From contig NZ_JARUVL010000002.1 of NCBI RefSeq assembly GCF_030137545.1, positions 248,001-312,000 of the forward strand: 64,000 nt of DNA. The letters run 5' to 3'. This document shows, in pieces, positions 18,394-28,255 of the stretch. The stretch's first letter is position 1; every line of letters begins with the position of its first letter. The translations under genes and the position numbers were made by a program. Below the pieces are notes generated by a model. It had not been told where the DNA came from. It did no database searches and was given only the letters and a program-made list of their open reading frames with translations. The DNA comes from Virgibacillus sp. LDC-1 (GTDB taxonomy: Bacteria; Bacillota; Bacilli; Bacillales; Amphibacillaceae).

Positions 18394-19656
18394 TTAACCT
18401 TCTAATAATAAATCATAAGGATCTTCAAGTAATTGTTTTACACGTACTAAGAATTGAACAGCTTCTTTTCCGTCAACAATACGGTGATCATATGAAAGAG
18501 CAAGGTACATCATTGGTCTGACCTCGATCGAATCATCTGGCATGACAACCGCACGTTTTTGAATATTGTGCATTCCCAATATTCCTACCTGAGGTGCATT
18601 TAGAATTGGCGTAGATAGCATGGAACCAAATGTTCCTCCATTGGTAATCGTAAACGTACCACCTTGCAAGTCACTCAAGCCTAGTTTTTTGTCACGAGCC
18701 TTTGTTCCAAGCTCTTTAATTTCACGTTCGACACCAGCGAAATCCAACCGATCTGCATCACGAACTACTGGAACAACTAAGCCTTCATCTGTGGAAACAG
18801 CGATTCCAATATCATAGAACTTCTTAAGAACTAATTCATTGCCTTGTATTTCCGCATTTAATAGAGGGAAGTCCTTTAATGCTCCTACTACCGCTTTTGT
18901 GAAAAATGACATAAAGCCTAGCTTTACACCATGTTTGTTCATGAATTTTTCTTTACGCTCATTGCGAAGCTGCATCACATTTGTTAAGTCAACTTCGTTA
19001 AAAGTTGTAAGCATCGCAGCTGTTTGCTGTGCTTCAACGAGGCGATTCGCAATCGTCATGCGGCGACGAGACATTTTTACACGCTCAACAGGCTTGTCGA
19101 AAGTGGTTTTCTCTGCTGCTTCCGCCTTTGGAGCTGCTTGCTTTGAAGCTTTGTTATCGGTTTGCTTTGCAGCTGCTTCTACATCCTCGGGACGTATACG
19201 ACCTAGAGGGTCGCGGGATGGCACATTACGCAAATCGATATTTAATTCACGTGCGCGTTTCCGAGCTGCTGGAGAAGCGATAACATCGAGTTTATTGCCT
19301 GCTTCCTTTTCCTCTTCCTTCACAGGAGCTTGCTCTTTCGGCGCTTCCTTTGTAGTTGCTTCTTTTTCTTTTGCTGCTTCCGCTGGCGCTTCCTTTACTG
19401 GTGCCGTTTCTCCAGCAACGCCGTTTTCATCAATTTTCGCGATGATGTCCCCAACCTGAACATCTTCCCCTTCGCTAGCAATAATTTCTGTAATCACACC
19501 TTCATAATCCGAGTTTACTTCTACATTGACTTTGTCTGTTTCCAATTCAACAATTGGATCCCCTTTTGCTACCTTATCTCCTTTTTTAACTAACCATTCC
19601 GCAATGGTACCCTCTGTGATCGATTCTGCAAGTTCTGGTATCTTAATTTCTTTCAC
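18394..19656 (-). CDS. odhB: 2-oxoglutarate dehydrogenase E2 (dihydrolipoyl succinyltransferase)
   Basis: 420 residues in three blocks: an N-terminal lipoyl domain with the lipoylated Lys in ETDKVNVEV (about residue 43); a peripheral subunit-binding domain around [13 protein letters not shown] (about 125-160) flanked by Ala/Lys/Glu-rich linkers; and a C-terminal catalytic acyltransferase domain with active-site segment SYDHRIVDG near residue 390. It transfers the succinyl group to CoA in the TCA cycle. It overlaps the odhA stop by 14 bases, so the two are translationally coupled. Length and order match B. subtilis odhAB. Confidence 0.96.
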   Translation of the reverse strand: MKEIKIPELAESITEGTIAEWLVKKGDKVAKGDPIVELETDKVNVEVNSDYEGVITEIIASEGEDVQVGDIIAKIDENGVAGETAPVKEAPAEAAKEKEATTKEAPKEQAPVKEEEKEAGNKLDVIASPAARKRARELNIDLRNVPSRDPLGRIRPEDVEAAAKQTDNKASKQAAPKAEAAEKTTFDKPVERVKMSRRRMTIANRLVEAQQTAAMLTTFNEVDLTNVMQLRNERKEKFMNKHGVKLGFMSFFTKAVVGALKDFPLLNAEIQGNELVLKKFYDIGIAVSTDEGLVVPVVRDADRLDFAGVEREIKELGTKARDKKLGLSDLQGGTFTITNGGTFGSMLSTPILNAPQVGILGMHNIQKRAVVMPDDSIEVRPMMYLALSYDHRIVDGKEAVQFLVRVKQLLEDPYDLLLEG

Positions 19657-22522
19657 TGGAATCTCCTCCTATTGTCGGATTAATCGCTTGTTGTATTACT
19701 TGACGTTGCTCCATCTTATGAACATTTGGTTCCCCAACAGCTGGTGATGAACGATCTGGACGGCCAATATAACGTAACTGTTGACCTTCCTTCAACAAAT
19801 CTCTTAGATAATCATCAACAAAATTCCAAGCCCCCATGTTCTTTGGTTCTTCTTGTACCCAAACAATTTCTGCAAGGTTTGGAAGCTCACGAATTACCTT
19901 TTCTAATGCTTTCCTAGGGAATGGATAAATTTGCTCTAGTCGTAACACGCGTAACCAATCATACTTTTCATTTGATGCTTCAAGTACTTCTTCAATATCA
20001 ACCATTACCTTTCCTGAACCAATCAAGAGACGTTTCGCATGCTTGTTGCTTACTTTAAGGTTAGGTTGATTACGTAATGGAAGGAAATTACCTTCCGAAA
20101 ATTCTTCTGGACTAGAAGCAACTCGTTGATTACGTAATAAGCTTTTCGGTGTCATCAATACTAATGGTCGGGCCTCTTCTCTTCCGCGCATTGCCGCTTG
20201 ACGACGAATGAGATGGAAGAACTGTGCTGAAGAGGTTACATTTGCGACAATCCAATTGTTTTCAGCTGCTAGCTGTAAGAATCGCTCGAGTCTTGCACTA
20301 GAATGCTCTGGACCTTGCCCTTCATAGCCATGTGGAAGAAGCATTACCATGTTGGATTTATCTCCCCACTTTGCACGCGCTGCAGCAATAAATTGGTCAA
20401 AGATGACTTGGGCAGCATTCGCAAAATCACCAAATTGTGCTTCCCAAATTACTAATGTTTTAGGAGAATGCACACTATATCCATATTCAAAACCTAAAAC
20501 CCCAGCCTCAGACAGAGGGCTATTTCGAATATCAAACGATGCTTTCACACCCGTCAATCCATGTAATGGACAATAGGACTCACGTTTTTCTACATCATGT
20601 AATACAAGATGACGATGCGCAAATGTACCACGTTCTGCATCCTGTCCTGTAATCCGAATCGGGATACCATCGTGTAAAATAGAAGCATACGTTAATGCCT
20701 CTCCTGCACCCCAGTCTGCTTTATTTCCTTTATCCAAAACATTTTCTCTACGCTTTAATATTTTTTCCAGCTTTTTAAATCCATTAAAGCCTTCTGGTCG
20801 CTTCAGTAAATCCTTATTTAAAGCTTTTAATGTAGCGAGCGGTACCGCTGTTTCAAATTGATCTAAGCCATTTTTAAGCACCTCTGGCATTACACGCATT
20901 TCTGCTTTTTTAACATCATCTTCTTTCATCCCATTATAAATGGAACGCAATTGCGCTTCTCTTTCTTCAAGCATCTTTCCATACGCATCCTTTAAAACAA
21001 TGCCTTTATCTACTAAATTCAATGCAAATACATTTCCAGCAGTTGGATGCTCGTCTATATCCTTGTACAGCTGTGGCTGTGTCGCTCTTGGCTCATCCAT
21101 CTCATTATGGCCATAACGACGGTAACCTACTAAATCTATTAAAAAGTCTTTGTTAAACGTTTGACGGTAATCATACGCAAGTTTTACTGCAGACACACAT
21201 GCAACAGGATCATCTGCATTTACATGAATAATTGGAATTTCAAATCCTTTTGCCAGATCACTTGCATAACGCGTGGAGCGTCCATCCTCCTGATCTGTTG
21301 TATACCCAACAAGGTTATTCGCAATAATATGCAGCGTTCCACCTGTTGAATACCCTTTTAATCCACATAAGTTTAATGTTTCAGCTACAACACCTTCACC
21401 TATAAAAGCGGCATCGCCATGAATTAAGACAGGGACAGCTTTTTGGTAATCTTGTTTCGGATAGCCTGCTTCAGATCGTTCATCTTGTGCTGCACGAGCA
21501 AATCCTTCCACTACTGGATTAACAAATTCAAGATGAGAAGGATTATGAGCTAATGTAACGCGGGTTGTGCTTTCGTCTCCGCCTTTTACTTCTTTCACTG
21601 CTCCAAAATGATATTTCACATCTCCAGTCCAGCCATAATTGATTCCTGTTGAACCTTCTGATGGAATCAGCTCCTTGTTAGGAGAATGATGAAACTCGGA
21701 GAAAATTTTATCAATTGGCTTGCCTAACACATGGGCCAGCACACTTAAACGTCCACGATGCGCCATTCCCATCATAATATTTTCAATATTATCCTCTGAT
21801 GCATATTTCACGATATGATCAAGCATCGGTACCATTGATTCTAAACCTTCAATGGAAAAACGCTTTTGACCGACAAAGGTTTTCTGCAAAAAGGCTTCAA
21901 ATCCTTCTACATTCGCTAACCTTTCGAGCAACTGCTTTTTCTCTTCATCTGATAAAGACAGCCGCGCATTTCCAGTCTCAATTCGATCCAATAACCAAGT
22001 ACGTTCTTCATCATTATTCACGTGATCATACTCATAGGTAATTGTTCCAGTGTAATATTTTTTTAATTCTTTTACTACATCCAACCCATTTGTAACATGG
22101 CTTGGTGCCTTTTCCCATATCCAGGAAGCCGGAATTTGTCGTAAATCGCTGTCCGAAAGCCCATATGAACTTGGATCGACAAGCTTCGATTTTCGATTTT
22201 TCTTAAGACCTACTGGGTAAATATCAGCCTCTAGATTTCCGAAACGACGAATAGCCTCAACAAGTTTCATTGCTGAGGTTAACTTCTTTACATCATTTAC
22301 GGACGGACCTTTCGTTTCCCCTTTAATAGATACTTCTCCACGATACAACCAATCGGGAGCCCCATATTGATCAAACACCTCTTTGAGTGAAGGATCAACT
22401 GCTTCTGGATCCTCCTTATACAACTCAAATTGTTCCTCAACATACCCTACGTTTGGGCCATGAAATTCTCCCCAGAATCTTTCAATAGATTCTTCCGTCT
22501 GTGTCACGTCTAATACCCCCAT
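19643..22522 (-). CDS. odhA: 2-oxoglutarate dehydrogenase E1
   Basis: 959-residue thiamine diphosphate enzyme. Segments [20 protein letters not shown] and [11 protein letters not shown] are typical E1o, and [12 protein letters not shown] falls in the transketolase-like region. It decarboxylates 2-oxoglutarate and loads succinyl on the E2 lipoyl arm encoded downstream. ATG 22522 follows GGAGAAAG by about 10 bases. A promoter about 100 bases upstream has an inverted repeat filling its spacer. Length matches Bacillus OdhA. No anomaly. Confidence 0.96.
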   Translation of the reverse strand: MGVLDVTQTEESIERFWGEFHGPNVGYVEEQFELYKEDPEAVDPSLKEVFDQYGAPDWLYRGEVSIKGETKGPSVNDVKKLTSAMKLVEAIRRFGNLEADIYPVGLKKNRKSKLVDPSSYGLSDSDLRQIPASWIWEKAPSHVTNGLDVVKELKKYYTGTITYEYDHVNNDEERTWLLDRIETGNARLSLSDEEKKQLLERLANVEGFEAFLQKTFVGQKRFSIEGLESMVPMLDHIVKYASEDNIENIMMGMAHRGRLSVLAHVLGKPIDKIFSEFHHSPNKELIPSEGSTGINYGWTGDVKYHFGAVKEVKGGDESTTRVTLAHNPSHLEFVNPVVEGFARAAQDERSEAGYPKQDYQKAVPVLIHGDAAFIGEGVVAETLNLCGLKGYSTGGTLHIIANNLVGYTTDQEDGRSTRYASDLAKGFEIPIIHVNADDPVACVSAVKLAYDYRQTFNKDFLIDLVGYRRYGHNEMDEPRATQPQLYKDIDEHPTAGNVFALNLVDKGIVLKDAYGKMLEEREAQLRSIYNGMKEDDVKKAEMRVMPEVLKNGLDQFETAVPLATLKALNKDLLKRPEGFNGFKKLEKILKRRENVLDKGNKADWGAGEALTYASILHDGIPIRITGQDAERGTFAHRHLVLHDVEKRESYCPLHGLTGVKASFDIRNSPLSEAGVLGFEYGYSVHSPKTLVIWEAQFGDFANAAQVIFDQFIAAARAKWGDKSNMVMLLPHGYEGQGPEHSSARLERFLQLAAENNWIVANVTSSAQFFHLIRRQAAMRGREEARPLVLMTPKSLLRNQRVASSPEEFSEGNFLPLRNQPNLKVSNKHAKRLLIGSGKVMVDIEEVLEASNEKYDWLRVLRLEQIYPFPRKALEKVIRELPNLAEIVWVQEEPKNMGAWNFVDDYLRDLLKEGQQLRYIGRPDRSSPAVGEPNVHKMEQRQVIQQAINPTIGGDSSERN

Positions 22523-22627
22523 CAGAAGTTAACTTTCTCCGTTTTAAAAATGACATTTAAATCGTCTTATGAAACGGCTGTTCACACTCAAGTTCCATTA
22601 TAGAATTCGAGCACGACTTCATCAACT

Positions 22628-22656
22628 AATATACCCTATTTTAATAGGGGAAACAA
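22628..22656 (-). promoter_or_regulatory. odhA promoter with inverted repeat in the spacer
   Basis: TTGTTT, 17 bases, TATATT on the minus strand. The spacer is almost wholly an inverted repeat, CCCTATT-NN-AATAGGG, placed where a bound protein would block polymerase. No known regulator box is recognised. Confidence 0.6.
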
Positions 22657-22799
22657 TAATTCCTGCATCGTTTATTGAAAAGATTTTATGATCGCAATAA
22701 ACACTTTACATGAAATAGGATTTTTGTTGCTAACAGCCAAAGTATGAAGCGTTTTTTTTATTCATTACACAAGAATCGTGTTCAAAATTTGCTGAAAGG

Positions 22800-22828
22800 T
22801 TCACATTGATGTATTTTTTTTGTATAAT
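22800..22828 (+). promoter_or_regulatory. SigA-type promoter of the 33-residue peptide gene
   Basis: TTCACA, 17 bases, TATAAT on the plus strand, 70 bases before the small ORF. Confidence 0.6.
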
Positions 22829-22898
22829 AGGAAAAGAATATCGGAAAGCAATGTGATTCTACATACCTTTTCATTTATCCGTAAAGGGGGATATGGAA

Positions 22899-23000
22899 AT
22901 GAAACTCGCACTGATTATTGGAGTGACTATCGTATTTATCACTGCTTGCTTTACATCAGGATATGAAGCAAAGCCTGGTGTACCAAAAAATAACCAATAA
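22899..23000 (+). CDS. 33-residue single-span membrane peptide
   Basis: A small gene with its own promoter, an AAAGGGGG ribosome binding site 8 bases before ATG 22899, and a perfect terminator starting at its stop. An upstream in-frame ATG (22893) is too close to the binding site. The peptide starts with a hydrophobic stretch (MKLALIIGVTIVFITACFTS) that could be a membrane span or a signal sequence with a lipobox-like Cys18, followed by a short hydrophilic tail GYEAKPGVPKNNQ. Family not recognised. Complete expression signals make it a believable gene. Confidence 0.7.
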   Translation: MKLALIIGVTIVFITACFTSGYEAKPGVPKNNQ

Positions 23001-23036
23001 AAAATAGCAGGCACCTATTGATGCCTGCTATTTTTT
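22999..23036. terminator. Perfect bidirectional terminator
   Basis: Fifteen-base arms (AAAAAATAGCAGGCA and its complement) with an 8-base loop serve the small peptide gene on plus and trmL on minus. Confidence 0.9.
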
Positions 23037-23055
23037 ATGGCTTATAATAGAATGA

Positions 23056-23532
23056 TTAAGTTAAGCTAGGGAAGCCTTGCTGCCGTAATGCCTCATAAAT
23101 AATAATCGCAGCCGTATTCGACAAATTAAGCGAGCGTACCTTATCTGTCATATGAATGCGTAGGACATTTTCTTCTTTTCCTTCTAAAAGTCGCTGCGGA
23201 ATTCCATCTGTTTCTCTTCCAAAGACAAAGAAGATATCGTGATCTGTATTGCTGAAATCAAAATCCGTATAATGCTTTTCTCCAAAGTTTTCAATATAAT
23301 AAAATACACCTTGTGGAAATTTAGTGTATACCTCTTCTAACGAATCATGCTCTTGTATATCCACATGCTTCCAATAATCTAACCCTGCTCGACGCAGCAT
23401 TTTATCATCCGTTGAAAATCCAAGTGGATGCACAAGATGCAGCGTAGTATCTGTTGCTAAACAAGTTCTCGCAATATTTCCGGTGTTTGCAGGTATTTCT
23501 GGTTGATATAATACAATGTGTAAACTCACCAT
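23056..23532 (-). CDS. trmL: tRNA (cytidine/uridine-34 2'-O)-methyltransferase
   Basis: 158-residue SPOUT methyltransferase of the TrmL/CspR type. The start LHIVLYQPEIPANTGNIART is diagnostic, and the C-terminal knot region contains FGRETDGIP and the SLNLSNTAAIIIYEALRQ helix. It methylates the ribose of the wobble base in tRNA-Leu species using S-adenosylmethionine. Same neighbourhood as B. subtilis cspR-yhbB-yhbA, with queG, another wobble-base modification gene, two genes upstream. Normal length. Confidence 0.94.
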   Translation of the reverse strand: MVSLHIVLYQPEIPANTGNIARTCLATDTTLHLVHPLGFSTDDKMLRRAGLDYWKHVDIQEHDSLEEVYTKFPQGVFYYIENFGEKHYTDFDFSNTDHDIFFVFGRETDGIPQRLLEGKEENVLRIHMTDKVRSLNLSNTAAIIIYEALRQQGFPSLT

Positions 23533-23589
23533 TCATTCTCCTTGCTGTATATCTAGTACTTTTCTCATTACAATGTTCTTATTATAGCA

Positions 23590-24444
23590 CTATTCGCCAA
23601 TTCTAAAAAACTTGTATTTAATATTCGGTGTCCAAGCTGCCGAATCTTCATAAGCCCAATAACGTTGTCGACTATTATTCGTATGCGCATTCACAAGTGG
23701 CATGCCATTCGCATCCTTTGCAACGACAATCGTATTATGTTCCCACTGATCATCACCTTGAAAATCATAGCAAATTACATCACCAGGTATTAATTCTTCC
23801 GGCCGATCAACTGCTGTTCCTTTTAAACCTTTTTTGGCACCACTTAAATACCATCTTAATGAATGTGCCACCGCCCAGCTATAACTCCAGCTATTATTGT
23901 TGTACCACCATCCTGTCCCTCGGTTGGGTGCTCCCCACATTGGTGCTCCTCCTGCAGCTAAGCATTGCGAAACATAGTTCGTACAATCAACATCAAAACT
24001 CCGATATTCTGGGTTATAGCTATTCCACCAACGCTCCGCATATTGTACTGCAGCAAGTCTATTATAAGCAAAACGTGACTGTTCATCTTTATCTGAACGC
24101 AATAGTTTCTCTGCATTTAAATCAACTTTAGCCGTTTGTTTCCTATCCTCTGTTATTTCCATATGATGCAGCAATGCACCATCTTCTAAAATCGCACGGT
24201 ATGGTGTGATTTGCTCTTCCAGGTAAAAAAAATCTCCTTGTTTAATCAAATAAACAACATGAAAAAGATAAGAAATATCTTCTCGTTTTTTTTGTTTCAC
24301 CGTATGAAAGACTTGCCCGCTTCCTCGGATTCTTACAATTCGGGCCTCTCGCTTCTCGAATAGTTTCTGCTTCTTCTCCCACCATTCCATCCGTGTCTCG
24401 TTATTCGCAAACATATCAAGCCATATTTGTTTGATTTGTTCCAT
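23590..24444 (-). CDS. yhbB: YhbB-like putative amidase/cysteine hydrolase
   Basis: 284 residues. The N-terminal 130 residues are charged and not recognised. The C-terminal half is an amidase-like, papain-fold domain with catalytic Cys in VDCTNYVSQ (near residue 160) and His in QWEHNTIVV (near 245), plus many Trp. I set the start at ATG 24444, which follows GGAGGGG by 7 bases; the longer frame from 24498 has no binding site. No signal peptide is visible, so the substrate is uncertain despite similarity to cell-wall amidases. Conserved neighbour of trmL and queG. Confidence 0.8.
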   Translation of the reverse strand: MEQIKQIWLDMFANNETRMEWWEKKQKLFEKREARIVRIRGSGQVFHTVKQKKREDISYLFHVVYLIKQGDFFYLEEQITPYRAILEDGALLHHMEITEDRKQTAKVDLNAEKLLRSDKDEQSRFAYNRLAAVQYAERWWNSYNPEYRSFDVDCTNYVSQCLAAGGAPMWGAPNRGTGWWYNNNSWSYSWAVAHSLRWYLSGAKKGLKGTAVDRPEELIPGDVICYDFQGDDQWEHNTIVVAKDANGMPLVNAHTNNSRQRYWAYEDSAAWTPNIKYKFFRIGE

Positions 24445-24553
24445 TAAAAATCCCCTCCATAATTCTACTATATGGAGAGGGGACAGTATTCCATGCAACT
24501 ATTTTCATACCAATTCAATTAAAAAATGCTTTATTATTTGCACCCTGCTTAAA

Positions 24554-25702
24554 TTAATTACTTCCTATATGCTGCGTTTTAAACTCCAGTCCTTTTTCCA
24601 TTTCGAACAGCACGGCATCTTCTGTTTCTTTTTCCATTGCAGTCTGAATCGCTTGAAATGCGCGCTCAGTTCCGATCTTACCTAGTGTCCATGCTGCAGT
24701 ACCACGAATCACTGGTCGAGGATCTTTTTCCATTAATTGAATTAAATCTTCGATGGCTGTTTCATCCTTAAAGTGAGCAAGCGCGATGATTGCATTTCGT
24801 TGGAGCGGTTTCTTTCCTCTCCACGAGCCAGAAATATGACCAAACCTTTCTTTAAACGCTTTATTCGATATTGTCAGCATTGGTTTTAGCTTTGGTTTTG
24901 CGATCTCCGGCTCAGGCTCAAATTCCTTGTGCACATGCATATCGATCTGCTTATTACGTGGACAAACTTGCTGACATGTATCACAGCCATAAATTCGATT
25001 TCCAATCTCCACACGAAATTCATCCGGTAAAAAGTCTTTTGTTTGTGTTAAATATGCAATACAACGTTGCGCATTTAACTGACCACCTTGAACGAGCGCA
25101 CCGGTTGGACAAGCGTCGATACATTTCCGACAGTCACCACAGCTATCTTCTATTGGCTGATCTGGTGGAAAAGGAAGATTCGTGATCATTTCTCCTAAAT
25201 AAACAAAAGATCCGAATTCAGGTGTAATAATAGAACAGTTTTTTCCATTAAATCCAATACCAGCACGCTCAGCAACGGCACGATCAGAGAGTTCTCCAGT
25301 ATCAACCATGAGCTTTGTTTGTACTTCTGGAACCTTCTCGTGGATAAAGGCTGCCAGTTTTTCTAGGCGATCTTTTAAGACAATGTGATAATCCACACCC
25401 CAGGATGCTCGGCAAAAAATTCCTCTTCGATCTGCTTTTGTCCCTTTAGGAGCATTTTTGATGCGCGACGGATATGCCATTGCAATTGCAATGATGGACT
25501 GTGCTTCTGGCAATAACCGCTGCGGCTCTGTTCTTTCCTCAATTGTTCCTTTCTCAAATCCAGATTGGAAGCCAAGCTCTTGCTGTCTTCGCAAGCGTTC
25601 TTTCAGCTCACCGAATACATCAGCGGTCGTGAATCCAATTTTATCAATCCCAAGCTCTTTGCTATAGGCGATAATATCTTCTTTTAATTGATCGATATCC
25701 AC
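24554..25702 (-). CDS. queG: Epoxyqueuosine reductase
   Basis: 382 residues. Two ferredoxin-type clusters, CGDCRKCIDACPTGA near residue 190 and CDTCQQVCPRNK near 240, bind two 4Fe-4S centres. The N-terminal region binds cobalamin in known QueG, and a C-terminal HEAT-like helical repeat (about 310-375) fits tRNA binding. It performs the last step of queuosine synthesis at the wobble base of GUN-anticodon tRNAs. Corresponds to B. subtilis YhbA. ATG 25702 follows AAAGGAGGGTTCTCAAGTGG. The other queuosine genes are not in the window. Confidence 0.93.
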   Translation of the reverse strand: MDIDQLKEDIIAYSKELGIDKIGFTTADVFGELKERLRRQQELGFQSGFEKGTIEERTEPQRLLPEAQSIIAIAMAYPSRIKNAPKGTKADRRGIFCRASWGVDYHIVLKDRLEKLAAFIHEKVPEVQTKLMVDTGELSDRAVAERAGIGFNGKNCSIITPEFGSFVYLGEMITNLPFPPDQPIEDSCGDCRKCIDACPTGALVQGGQLNAQRCIAYLTQTKDFLPDEFRVEIGNRIYGCDTCQQVCPRNKQIDMHVHKEFEPEPEIAKPKLKPMLTISNKAFKERFGHISGSWRGKKPLQRNAIIALAHFKDETAIEDLIQLMEKDPRPVIRGTAAWTLGKIGTERAFQAIQTAMEKETEDAVLFEMEKGLEFKTQHIGSN

Positions 25703-25763
25703 TTGAGAACCCTCCTTTCTTATGCCAAGTATGATTATTTATTGGTTAGTTCTTTTCCTAGCT

Positions 25764-27464
25764 TTAGATGACAAGAGCAGTTCGCATGCGATTGAACACA
25801 GCTGCAATCTCATGTCGACGAGGACGTGCGAGGTCACCAGGATGCTTATTTCCATATACCGTAAAAGATGCCAAACCGTTTTCATCTAGTTGCTTTTCAA
25901 TTCTATCTAGTAGGTTAGCAAGAGATTGATTAAGTTCATTCGTGCGATCCAAATAACTAATGATTTCTGCAATCATTCTTGTTTGGGAACGATCAACAAT
26001 TTGCTCTACTCCTGAAAACTCGATAAAGCCTGTTCCCATTAATATACTGTGTAATCCTTTCGCTTGAATCTTTGAACGCTTTCCTTTTCGCGTTTGCAAC
26101 GATGACTGTGAAAAATGCCGACTGGCAATTCTTCCAAATTTCTCATCCGCTTGCTCCTCACGTTGTAGTGGGTAGGTATTGATTATTTCCTTTACATTTG
26201 CCGTAGCATCATATGGAATATATTCATCCATCAAAACGACATGATCCGCTACTGCAAAATAATCCCCAGAGCCACCCATAACAAGTATCGTAGAAACACC
26301 TAGCTCTTGTAACTGTTTTATTTTATCGATAAACGGAGTTATTGGCTCTTTTTCTCTCGCTACAAGCTGCTGCATCCGAAAGTCACGAATCATAAAGTTT
26401 GTTGCACTCGTGTCTTCATCAAATAATAATGTCGTTGCTCCAGCCTCTAGAGCTTCTATTACACTCGCAGCCTGAGAAGTACTTCCACTCGCATTTAACG
26501 TAGAAAAATGCTCCGTGTCTTGTTTCCCTGGTAAGTTATTAATAAATGGCGAGATATCTACGTTCGATATTTGTCTGCCATCCTCAGCTCGTATTTTCAC
26601 TGCATTCGGATCCGTTAAAACAAATTCTCTTCCATCACCTTGCACATGATTGTAAACCCCGCGTTCCATTGCTTTGAGTATCGTGCTTTTTCCATGATAG
26701 CCTCCCCCAACGATCAGTGTAATGCCTTGTGGGATGGCCATACCCGTAATTTTTTCCTCCTGATGCGGAATTGAAAAAGATACTTCGCTTTCTTGCGGAC
26801 TTTGAAATGGCACTCCCGATTTTAACGGTCGACTACTAATTCCGCTTTCACGTGGAAGCATCGAGCCATTTGCTATAAAGGCAACCCAATTATGCTGGCG
26901 CATTTCATTGCGAATTGCTTCCTGCTGATCTGCAAGCTGCATAGCTTCTGTTAATTGTTGATCCGTTATCGTAAAAAAGGAGCTTTGCAAAATTTCAGGA
27001 ATAGCATCGCCAAACAGTTTACGTGCTTCTTTTCCGTTTATTCTTCGACCATTTGCTGGTAAACTAACTGAAAAACAGATGGTGGTTTTAGCAGGCATGA
27101 GCTGTACTGAGGTCCGTTCGATTACCTCCTGCCCAGGCGTATCAAAGAAAATGGCACCACTCTTACCTGATCCTTTTCCAGAATAAGCCATGCTTGTAAC
27201 TGCCCGCCCAACACTTCTAGCAATGGCGTCTTCAACAGCTATTTTTCTAGACTTGGTTTGTAGCCATTCTTCTTTAATATGTCGTTGAATAGTTGAAATA
27301 ACGATACGAATTTTAGAAGGAGTTGCAAATGGATCACCTTGAACATGATCAATCCATAGCTCATAGTTTGAAAAGCGATAGCTTCCTTGCATGCTTTTAT
27401 ACGCTTTGTAGCCTTTGCCATCTAACTGTTGTAGCTTATTCCATAATTCTTTCAATCCGCTCAC
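25764..27464 (-). CDS. Predicted ATPase of the ABC class (PF09818-like)
   Basis: 566 residues. A central P-loop GGGYHGKST (near residue 253) and a Walker B-like LLFDEDTSATNFMIRD (near 350) identify the poorly characterised ABC-class ATPase family, with a conserved N-terminal part (YRFSNYELWIDHVQGDPFA). No membrane segments. Function is unknown; nucleic-acid roles have been suggested for related ATPases, and its place beside queG and a tRNA gene would fit but proves nothing. ATG 27464 has a weak GAGGTGAG site. Confidence 0.75.
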   Translation of the reverse strand: MSGLKELWNKLQQLDGKGYKAYKSMQGSYRFSNYELWIDHVQGDPFATPSKIRIVISTIQRHIKEEWLQTKSRKIAVEDAIARSVGRAVTSMAYSGKGSGKSGAIFFDTPGQEVIERTSVQLMPAKTTICFSVSLPANGRRINGKEARKLFGDAIPEILQSSFFTITDQQLTEAMQLADQQEAIRNEMRQHNWVAFIANGSMLPRESGISSRPLKSGVPFQSPQESEVSFSIPHQEEKITGMAIPQGITLIVGGGYHGKSTILKAMERGVYNHVQGDGREFVLTDPNAVKIRAEDGRQISNVDISPFINNLPGKQDTEHFSTLNASGSTSQAASVIEALEAGATTLLFDEDTSATNFMIRDFRMQQLVAREKEPITPFIDKIKQLQELGVSTILVMGGSGDYFAVADHVVLMDEYIPYDATANVKEIINTYPLQREEQADEKFGRIASRHFSQSSLQTRKGKRSKIQAKGLHSILMGTGFIEFSGVEQIVDRSQTRMIAEIISYLDRTNELNQSLANLLDRIEKQLDENGLASFTVYGNKHPGDLARPRRHEIAAVFNRMRTALVI

Positions 27465-27573
27465 CTCGTTTGTTACATTGTAGACTTAGCATACTATGTG
27501 AAAATCGCGTAATTCAAGTAAAGGAATTACAAATATCTAAAGTTTATATAAACATCTATAAAAAAGGGGAAAA

Positions 27574-27618
27574 TTAAAAACGCAACGCCCCGTAAGTTTT
27601 GTTACAGAACACTGCGTT
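27574..27618 (-). terminator. Terminator after tRNA-Gly
   Basis: AACGCAGTG and CGTTGCGTT pair (two G-U) on the minus strand and are followed by five U. Confidence 0.65.
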
Positions 27619-27630
27619 AAGACATATGTA

Positions 27631-27704
27631 TGGAGCGGGTGAAGGGAATCGAACCCTCGACATCAGCTTGGAAGGCTGAGGTTTTACCACTAAACTACAC
27701 CCGC
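27631..27704 (-). tRNA. tRNA-Gly (anticodon UCC)
   Basis: A complete 74-base tRNA on the minus strand with the 3' CCA encoded (27631-27633). The acceptor stem GCGGGTG pairs with CACCCGC, the T-loop is GGTTCGATTCC, and the anticodon loop is CTTCCAA, giving UCC. It decodes GGA and GGG. Two copies of its 5' half lie in tandem immediately upstream, and the only clear promoter is beyond them, so the mature tRNA is probably cut from a long precursor. A terminator follows. Confidence 0.95.
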
Positions 27705-27863
27705 ATTGATTATATAGGCTTTGAAATTGTATTTTGAATCCCGCACTTACATGTCCCTGCATCTGCTTGCCTACTCAGTGATGGGTATGCTTCGGGACAA
27801 CTCGTCGCTTACTCGGCGGAAGATTTGCTCGTGGCTGAGGTTTTACCACTAAACTACACCCGC
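27705..27863 (-). repeat. Tandem unit 2: tRNA-Gly 5' half plus about 127-base spacer
   Basis: On the minus strand it begins with 31 bases identical to the 5' half of the tRNA-Gly (27833-27863), through the first anticodon-stem strand, then diverges into a spacer containing ATCTTCCGCCGAGTAAGC and GAGTTGTCCC...GGGACATG, and leads into the intact tRNA. It closely matches the next unit. Confidence 0.85.
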
Positions 27864-28021
27864 ATTGGTTAGATAAGCTTTAAAATTATATTGGAATCCC
27901 GCAAATACATGTCCCTGCATCTACTTGCCTACTCAGTGATGTGAATGCTTCGGGACAACTCGTCGTTTATTCAGCGGAAGATTTGCTCGTGGCTGAGGTT
28001 TTACCACTAAACTACACCCGC
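27864..28021 (-). repeat. Tandem unit 1: tRNA-Gly 5' half plus spacer
   Basis: Second copy of the same unit, with the 31-base tRNA half at 27991-28021. It differs from unit 2 at scattered spacer positions but not in the tRNA half. Nearest to the promoter, so transcribed first. Confidence 0.85.
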
Positions 28022-28056
28022 ATTGGTTTTTAATTTGTTTTTTAACGACAAAATTT

Positions 28057-28085
28057 ATTATAGCAAAATAAATTTCATATTTCAA
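28057..28085 (-). promoter_or_regulatory. SigA-type promoter upstream of the tRNA-Gly array
   Basis: TTGAAA, 17 bases, TATAAT on the minus strand, 35 bases before the first tRNA half and about 350 bases before the intact tRNA. Confidence 0.7.
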
Positions 28086-28255
28086 TAGGATTTCCGCATT
28101 TTTTTACAAACTTCTACACTTATTCAAATTACCCATAAAAACAAAATGAACATGCAAAATTATAAAGAATACGATAAATTAAAGGCATGCATCATATTTA
28201 CAATCTCTATAGATAGGTATAGAATAGATTTAAAATTCTTGAGGGGGCGAAAAGC

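Noticed and set aside
27834-28021. Two extra tRNA-Gly genes
   Set aside because: Only the first 31 bases are present in each; no anticodon loop, T-arm or CCA, so they are half-gene repeats, not tRNAs.
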